Of a stretch of DNA of 64,000 nt, positions 58,909 to 64,000 are shown piece after piece. The stretch is from NCBI GenBank assembly GCA_902537425.1, contig CACBBD010000005.1:1-64000 (forward strand), written 5' to 3'. Below the pieces are notes generated by a model. It was not told the DNA's origin. It was given only the letters and a program-made list of their open reading frames with translations, and searched no databases. The stretch is from an uncultured SAR86 cluster bacterium. Its GTDB lineage: Bacteria; Pseudomonadota; Gammaproteobacteria; Magnimaribacterales; Magnimaribacteraceae. Made by a program: the position numbers and the translations under genes. Position 1 is the stretch's first letter; each line of letters begins with the position of its first letter.

Positions 58909-61818
58909 TTACATCCTTAATCTAAAGTCTAAGTAATAATTCCTACCATAATCTTGATGAGCATCAGCGAAAAAACCATAAAACCTATCTGCAAGAGGTG
59001 CTCTTTCGTCATCTATATTTTTAACAGCTAACTTAATTCTCGCATCACTATCACCAATAGTGAAGTTATAGTAAACCGATGCATTAACCGTTCTCATTGA
59101 CGGAATTATGAACCTTGTTCCATCAGATCTTGTTTCGCTATTCTGATAAAACTCACCTTTTTTTAGACTGGTCAATTGAGCCCCCCAATCGCCGTACCTA
59201 TAATTAAGTTTCATACTTGTCTTTTCAGTATAGTTTCCGTCTAAGCCAGCCAGATCACCAAATCCAGCCAAAGTAACATCAAAAGGTATACGACCACTTT
59301 CTTGAGCAGCAACCAGTTTGGCATATTCAGCTGTCGGCTCTTGAGTAAACTCGTCAGTTTCAGAATAGTTTATAGAAAGCTTAAAGCTACCTAAATCAGT
59401 CTCTATATCGTAATAAAGCCCTATATCATCACCAGATATTGTCCTTGTAGCAGCATTTGCGTAAGGATCAGTCACCAAAAAAGCCTCTCCTACAGGACAA
59501 ATTCCAGCTGAAGTGAATACTGCTACATCAGCTGCAGAGTAACCAGGCTCTGGATCTCTTAGGACATTTGGATTACTGTAACTAGAACAGTTAGCTGTTC
59601 CATAATCAAGTAAATTTACTAAATCTTCAACTAACCTATTTTGACGTCCTAACAGTACAATAGTATTTTCTTTTTCTATTTCCCAAGAATCATAAGTGAT
59701 AGTGAGACCCTCCATAATTTCTGGAGTCCAAACAAAACCAATTGACGTATTCTCTGATTCCTCTGGTTTTAACTCGGGATTTCCTAATCTATAACTTCCA
59801 ATTTGATAACGATCATCAAGAGGATTTCCACCTAAAAATTCCCCAACGGCATCATCAACATTATTACTCCTTGTTACATATAACTGATTTTGTTGTATGA
59901 GATTAGGAACTCTAAAAGAAGTTGAAAACGATCCTCTCAGGGAAAAGTTTTGATTAACGTCCCATCCTAAAGCTAGTTTTCCAACTGTAGATGATTCAGT
60001 ATCGTCTGGATCCTCATGTCTCACAGCTATTTGAGATTCCACATTATCCATTAAAGGCAGAATCAGCTCGGCAAATACAGAGGTTGTTTCTCTTTCTCCT
60101 GTAGTATCAGAGGTAGGACTAGATCCAAGCACGTCTCCTACAAAAGGGAAAGTTAAACCGGTTATGGTTGAAGTAAACCTAATTGTTCCGTCTAAGCGAG
60201 GATCACGATCATCGGTGTATTCTTCCTCTCTATACTCAAACCCTATCAATAGTGCTGCTGGGCCTGCCGGCATACTGAATATTTCCGGATTAGATGCCTT
60301 GAAGTCAAACGAGCTAAGCTCACTTGTATCATTTCTGTAAACATCAATTATGGCTGGAGCTAAGGCTGTTTTAACATCTGAAGAAAAGATATTGATTGCG
60401 TTTGAAGTTGAGTCGGCAAGTCCCGCTTCTAAAAGACTATTGGATAATCTATTTTGGGTGAAGTCTTCAGACTCTGCCTTAGACTTTAATAAGGCTGTCT
60501 CCCAGTCCCATCCTGATTCAGTTGTACCACGAAGGCCAACAAGATATCTTGAAGTTTCTTTATCAACATTAATAATTCTTGGGCCTATATCTGGTCTCCA
60601 ATTATCAATTCTAATATTTTTATTTGAACTACTATTGTCAGCATTTATTCCTAGTAAATCAGTATAGTAGTAATTCGGTCCTATATTTAAAAGTGCTGTT
60701 GAGAAGTCTCCAGCAGGCTCTTTTAATCTTCTGTAGTCAGAATTGTACTGTCCCAATTCAGCAAAAAGCTCTTGTCCACCATCTAATTCATGGTTTATAA
60801 AAATAAATATGTTATCTCTCTCGAGTTCACCTCTATAGTCTCTGAATTGTCCTGGATTTATATAATATTCTCCATTAGCTAGAGAGGTTGTATCTACACC
60901 TAAACATGTCCCGTAACCAGTATCTAAAGAATCGCTTCTTGAACACCTAGGGTCTGAAGAAGGCATTATCTGTATTTCACCAGATGAATCAGAGTAATCT
61001 GTTCTGCCTCTTAGATCTATTTGGGCCCATTTACCTGAATATCTATTGTTGAAAGACCTGTCATTTGCCCATAAAGAATCAGCTGGAATCCATTTTCTGT
61101 GATCTGAATCACCCCATCTTGGGTCTTCTGCGGCAGCAATGGCATCTCTGTCGTAGTAATCAAACATAATGGATATATTAGTTCTACCCTCGTTAAGGTC
61201 AGCACCATATTTTATTTGTATCCTGTCGTCATTTGCTGCAAAGTGATCGTAACCATTTCCCCTATAGGAAACTTCAAATCCAGTAAAGTCTGTATCTAGA
61301 ACATTATTTACGACACCAGCAACAGCATCTGCACCATAAATTGCTGATGCACCGTCTTTCAGTAATTCCACTCTGTCTAATCCATTTGCTGGAATCAAAT
61401 TGGAGTTTACCGACATAGTAGGCACAAAATCACCGCCTAGAAGTTCTGTTTGATATCCAGCATTATTTACTAAACGCCTTCCATTAAGCAAAACTAAAGT
61501 GTTTCCAACACCCATATTTCTCAGATTGTATGCACCTACATCTCCTCTAGCAGAATTCACTCCTCCAGAATCAGATTCAGCTTCAGTAAAGTAGTTTAGT
61601 CCTTGCTCTGCTATATTTTCCATGAGCTCTGTTCCATCTTCTGGACCTATTGCATCAATATCTTCAGAAGAAAGAATAGTTACAGGCAAAACACCTGTAA
61701 TCTTGGCACCTTTTATCTGCGAGCCAGTTACTACGACTTCTTCAACTTCTTCTTCAGCTACTAGTAATCCAAAGTTATTTAGTAGCCCTAATAACGCGAT
61801 TAGAGTAATTTTTTTCAT
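58909..61818 (-). CDS. TonB-dependent outer-membrane receptor
   Basis: About 969 aa. A signal peptide (MKKITLIALLGLL to VAEEE) is followed by a TonB-box-like stretch EEVVVTGSQIKG, a plug domain (about residues 45-170, with LRNMGVGNTLVLLNGRRL and VELLKDGASAIYGADAVAGV) and a long beta-barrel ending in an aromatic-rich strand (YYLDFRLRM). No carbohydrate or siderophore marker can be read, so the substrate is unknown; such receptors take up glycans, peptides, vitamins or iron complexes. The ATG at 61818 is used because GGGGAA lies upstream; the frame is open 18 codons earlier. Confidence 0.9.
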   Translation of the reverse strand: MKKITLIALLGLLNNFGLLVAEEEVEEVVVTGSQIKGAKITGVLPVTILSSEDIDAIGPEDGTELMENIAEQGLNYFTEAESDSGGVNSARGDVGAYNLRNMGVGNTLVLLNGRRLVNNAGYQTELLGGDFVPTMSVNSNLIPANGLDRVELLKDGASAIYGADAVAGVVNNVLDTDFTGFEVSYRGNGYDHFAANDDRIQIKYGADLNEGRTNISIMFDYYDRDAIAAAEDPRWGDSDHRKWIPADSLWANDRSFNNRYSGKWAQIDLRGRTDYSDSSGEIQIMPSSDPRCSRSDSLDTGYGTCLGVDTTSLANGEYYINPGQFRDYRGELERDNIFIFINHELDGGQELFAELGQYNSDYRRLKEPAGDFSTALLNIGPNYYYTDLLGINADNSSSNKNIRIDNWRPDIGPRIINVDKETSRYLVGLRGTTESGWDWETALLKSKAESEDFTQNRLSNSLLEAGLADSTSNAINIFSSDVKTALAPAIIDVYRNDTSELSSFDFKASNPEIFSMPAGPAALLIGFEYREEEYTDDRDPRLDGTIRFTSTITGLTFPFVGDVLGSSPTSDTTGERETTSVFAELILPLMDNVESQIAVRHEDPDDTESSTVGKLALGWDVNQNFSLRGSFSTSFRVPNLIQQNQLYVTRSNNVDDAVGEFLGGNPLDDRYQIGSYRLGNPELKPEESENTSIGFVWTPEIMEGLTITYDSWEIEKENTIVLLGRQNRLVEDLVNLLDYGTANCSSYSNPNVLRDPEPGYSAADVAVFTSAGICPVGEAFLVTDPYANAATRTISGDDIGLYYDIETDLGSFKLSINYSETDEFTQEPTAEYAKLVAAQESGRIPFDVTLAGFGDLAGLDGNYTEKTSMKLNYRYGDWGAQLTSLKKGEFYQNSETRSDGTRFIIPSMRTVNASVYYNFTIGDSDARIKLAVKNIDDERAPLADRFYGFFADAHQDYGRNYYLDFRLRM

Positions 61819-61910
61819 ATTTTTCCCCAAAATAGACTGAACGCATCCGTAATTTAATAAAACTACACTCAAAAGTCACTAAAAGTTGTATAGAATTAAA
61901 TTTATAAGTT

Positions 61911-62807
61911 ATGGAAAAGAAATACATATTATCCATGGATGGAGGAGGTGTAAGAACTTTAGCTTCTATAACCTTTTTAAAAAGGCTTGAGATTGCATTA
62001 CAAACTAGAATTGCAGATAAGTTTGATTACTTCATCGGGACATCTGCTGGTGCTGTTTCATGTTTAGCGTTAGCTGTTAATGCAGCAAAAATTATAGACC
62101 TAGAAGATATTTGGGCACCGAGAAATATAAACAGAACTATGAGCAACTCTTCCTGGGAAAGTAAATTTGGTTTACTTCAAGGAAGGCCAAAGTACGATAA
62201 TGTTGGTAAGCTTTTTGTCCTAAAGAAATATTTCGGCAAGAGTGTCATGAAGGATGCAAAAAAACCTGTAGCAGTAACGAGCTATGACATAGAAAAACGA
62301 AAACCTGTCCTCATAAGGTCATATTCTGAAGTTGATAGTAATATTAAAATTATCGATGCAGCAAATGCTACCAGTGCTGCTCCAATTTATTTCCCAACAG
62401 CAAAGGTAGAAGATAGGTACTTAATAGATGGAGCTATTGTAGCTAATAATCCGGTACTTCATGGTTATGCAGAAGCTGTAAAATTATTTCCTAATACCGA
62501 ATTGAAAGTTTTAAGTGTAGGCACAGGTCTTAGTAAAAGACCTTTAAAAGGTGAGGCTTCCCAAAATTGGGGAGTTGTTGGATGGATGATGCATGATTTA
62601 TTTGGTCTAATGGTTGAAAGTAGCCTTGACCATGAGCTAGCAGGAGATTTGATTGGCGAAAATTATTTAAGAGTAAATTCTCCTCTGGGAACGGTTAATA
62701 GAAGATTAGATGATAAAAGAGAAGGGAATATTAAAAAAATAGTCGAAATGGGGGAATCTTGGTGGGAAGAGTTTGGAACAAAGGCATTGAACTTGCTTAC
62801 CTCATGA
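61911..62807 (+). CDS. Patatin-like phospholipase
   Basis: A 298-aa patatin-fold lipid acyl hydrolase. The oxyanion motif GGGVR is at 11-15, the nucleophile is Ser45 in GTSAG, and the dyad Asp173 is in LIDGAIVANNP. All three elements are intact, so lipase activity on phospholipid or galactolipid is likely. No signal peptide is seen, so the enzyme is probably cytoplasmic or membrane-associated. The last codons overlap the next gene's start by 4 nt (ATGA). Confidence 0.87.
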   Translation: MEKKYILSMDGGGVRTLASITFLKRLEIALQTRIADKFDYFIGTSAGAVSCLALAVNAAKIIDLEDIWAPRNINRTMSNSSWESKFGLLQGRPKYDNVGKLFVLKKYFGKSVMKDAKKPVAVTSYDIEKRKPVLIRSYSEVDSNIKIIDAANATSAAPIYFPTAKVEDRYLIDGAIVANNPVLHGYAEAVKLFPNTELKVLSVGTGLSKRPLKGEASQNWGVVGWMMHDLFGLMVESSLDHELAGDLIGENYLRVNSPLGTVNRRLDDKREGNIKKIVEMGESWWEEFGTKALNLLTS

Positions 62808-64000
62808 AAATACATTTTCTCATATTATTGTTTATCGTTTCTCTGGTAAGTTGTGCAGTGAATCCTGTAACAGGTAAGCAAGATTTTGTGATGATTAGTG
62901 AGGAACAAGAGATTCAGATGGGTAGAGAATATAATTCCCAAATACTTAAAATGAATCCAGTTTATGAAAATCAAGAGCTTCAGGAATATGTTCAATCAAT
63001 AGGAGAATCTCTCGCCTTAAAGAGTCATAGACCAAACCTTATTTATAGATTCACTATACTGGACAGTCCTGACATCAATGCTTTTGCATTGCCGGGTGGT
63101 TACATATATATCAATCGTGGATTGATGAGTTACTTTTCAAGTGAAGAAGAATTGGCAGCTGTTTTAGGTCATGAAATCGGTCATGTCACGGCAAGGCATA
63201 GTGTCAGACAATATTCACAATCTCAATTAATGGGTATTCTTTCAGCAGCTATTGAGATTAACTCTGGTAGAACGGCAGGCAATATAGCGAACTTGGCATC
63301 AGGAGCTCTGCTTTCTGGTTATGGAAGAGAGATGGAACTAGAAGCTGACGATTTAGGGGCTCAATATATCTATCAGGATGGATATTCTCCGCAAGGTATG
63401 TACGACGTGCTATCGGTTCTCAAAGATCAAGAAACTTACTCTAAGAAAATAGCTGAGCAAAGAGGACAAGAACCAAGAAGTTATCATGGAGTTTTTGCAA
63501 GTCATCCATCAAATGATCTTCGCCTTCAAGAGGTTTTAGATAATGTGAGCAATACTTATCAAAAAGGAAATGAAAAAACAAAAGACATCTATCTCGAGAA
63601 GATAGAAGGTATGGTATTTGGTGATTCAGAACAATCCGGCATTAGGAGAGGTAATAAGTTTTATCACGGTCCTTTAAATCTTTTCATGTCCTCTCCTGAA
63701 TCTTGGGAAATTATCAATACACCCAATCAACTAATTTTCATGTCTCCTTTTGGCGAAGCAGTTTTGCAGATGACTCTTGAAGATCTAAATTTTAAAGAAT
63801 CACCAGAAAGTTATTTGAGACGTTTCGTCTCAAATACATATGACGATACGAGTTTAAATGTTAATGGATTTGAAGGATTCACTGTCAAGACTTATAGGAA
63901 CGGAAAAGAAACAAGGATGGCAGTTATTTTTAAAGATGATCAAGTTTACCAATTATTAGGTTACGCAAAAAATGATTATTCTAATATCTCACAATATGAT
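62804..64000 (+). CDS. M48-family metalloprotease lipoprotein, 5' part (cut by window end)
   Basis: 399 codons are visible and no stop occurs before the window end. The product has a lipoprotein signal peptide (LVSC, Cys17), a NPVTGKQDF stretch typical of this family, the zinc motif HEIGH at 123-127 and a downstream ELEADDLGAQY (third ligand Glu). It resembles BepA/LoiP-type peptidases that tend the outer membrane and its proteins. The region after about residue 260 is a C-terminal extension still incomplete. It is translationally coupled to the patatin gene. Confidence 0.88.
   Translation, partial: MKIHFLILLFIVSLVSCAVNPVTGKQDFVMISEEQEIQMGREYNSQILKMNPVYENQELQEYVQSIGESLALKSHRPNLIYRFTILDSPDINAFALPGGYIYINRGLMSYFSSEEELAAVLGHEIGHVTARHSVRQYSQSQLMGILSAAIEINSGRTAGNIANLASGALLSGYGREMELEADDLGAQYIYQDGYSPQGMYDVLSVLKDQETYSKKIAEQRGQEPRSYHGVFASHPSNDLRLQEVLDNVSNTYQKGNEKTKDIYLEKIEGMVFGDSEQSGIRRGNKFYHGPLNLFMSSPESWEIINTPNQLIFMSPFGEAVLQMTLEDLNFKESPESYLRRFVSNTYDDTSLNVNGFEGFTVKTYRNGKETRMAVIFKDDQVYQLLGYAKNDYSNISQYD

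Noticed and set aside
1-64000. CRISPR array, insertion sequence, prophage or integron
   Set aside because: No regularly spaced direct repeats, transposase, integrase or phage structural gene is seen anywhere in the window.

Overview
The window is AT-rich (by eye in the mid-30s % G+C), gene-dense DNA on both strands. It carries about 70 protein genes, two tRNAs and no rRNA, CRISPR array, insertion sequence or prophage. An Hda homologue beside a CDP-alcohol phosphatidyltransferase and a DUF2066 gene is a gammaproteobacterial arrangement. Together with the low G+C, very short gaps, a TonB-dependent receptor, a CYP153-like P450, a Baeyer-Villiger monooxygenase and many small secreted or membrane proteins, it points to a streamlined marine gammaproteobacterium of the SAR86 type. 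That assignment is inference; no marker gene here proves it.

Layout. 1-7.6 kb: housekeeping (DUF2066 tail, CDP-alcohol phosphatidyltransferase, hda, sppA, arsC-like, TlpA-like lipoprotein, M23 peptidase, xseA, EamA transporter). 7.6-13.8 kb: a four-gene minus-strand operon for carboxylation of a branched or terpenoid acyl-CoA (carboxyltransferase, biotin carboxylase/BCCP, AtuA-like protein, crotonase). 14-18 kb: Baeyer-Villiger-type monooxygenase, cupredoxin with a tiny membrane partner, saccharopine-dehydrogenase-like reductase, glyoxalase I. 18.1-24.7 kb: a compact envelope cluster (cyclase-family hydrolase, two paralogous secreted proteins of unknown function, a DUF6152-type protein, a c-type cytochrome, two DUF6644-type membrane proteins) facing a PQQ-type propeller/cytochrome c dehydrogenase. 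24.7-27 kb: small minus-strand genes, including a 57-aa zinc ribbon and a 27-aa hydrophobic peptide. 27-33.6 kb: esterase-like hydrolase, TonB-C protein, tRNA-Val, PhyH dioxygenase, phosphotransferase, DUF305/LVIVD lipoprotein.

33.7-42 kb: ABC-F ATPase, MHS-type MFS transporter, an iron(III) ABC importer (fbpABC-type) with a perfect Fur-like palindrome over its predicted promoter, and a CYP153-like P450. 42-50.7 kb: zinc metallopeptidase, photolyase-family protein, Rieske oxygenase, ABC-2 exporter, DUF2256 zinc finger, QueH and a peptidase-E-like protein. 50.7-64 kb: tRNA-Asp, secreted nuclease, SDR, beta-lactamase-fold hydrolase, two tandem gamma-glutamyltransferases, DASS transporter, TonB-dependent receptor, patatin and an M48 lipoprotein cut by the window end.

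The genes suggest a heterotroph oxidising hydrocarbon-, terpenoid- or steroid-like compounds (P450, BVMO, Rieske, PhyH, acyl-CoA carboxylase) and scavenging peptides or glutathione, with iron uptake under Fur. The points most worth a second look are the 18-25 kb envelope redox cluster, a gamma-glutamyltransferase paralogue with a rewritten substrate pocket beside a beta-lactamase-fold gene, a recurring start architecture that looks leaderless (including a 24-bp bidirectional promoter at xseA/EamA), and a structured 5' leader near 44.8 kb.
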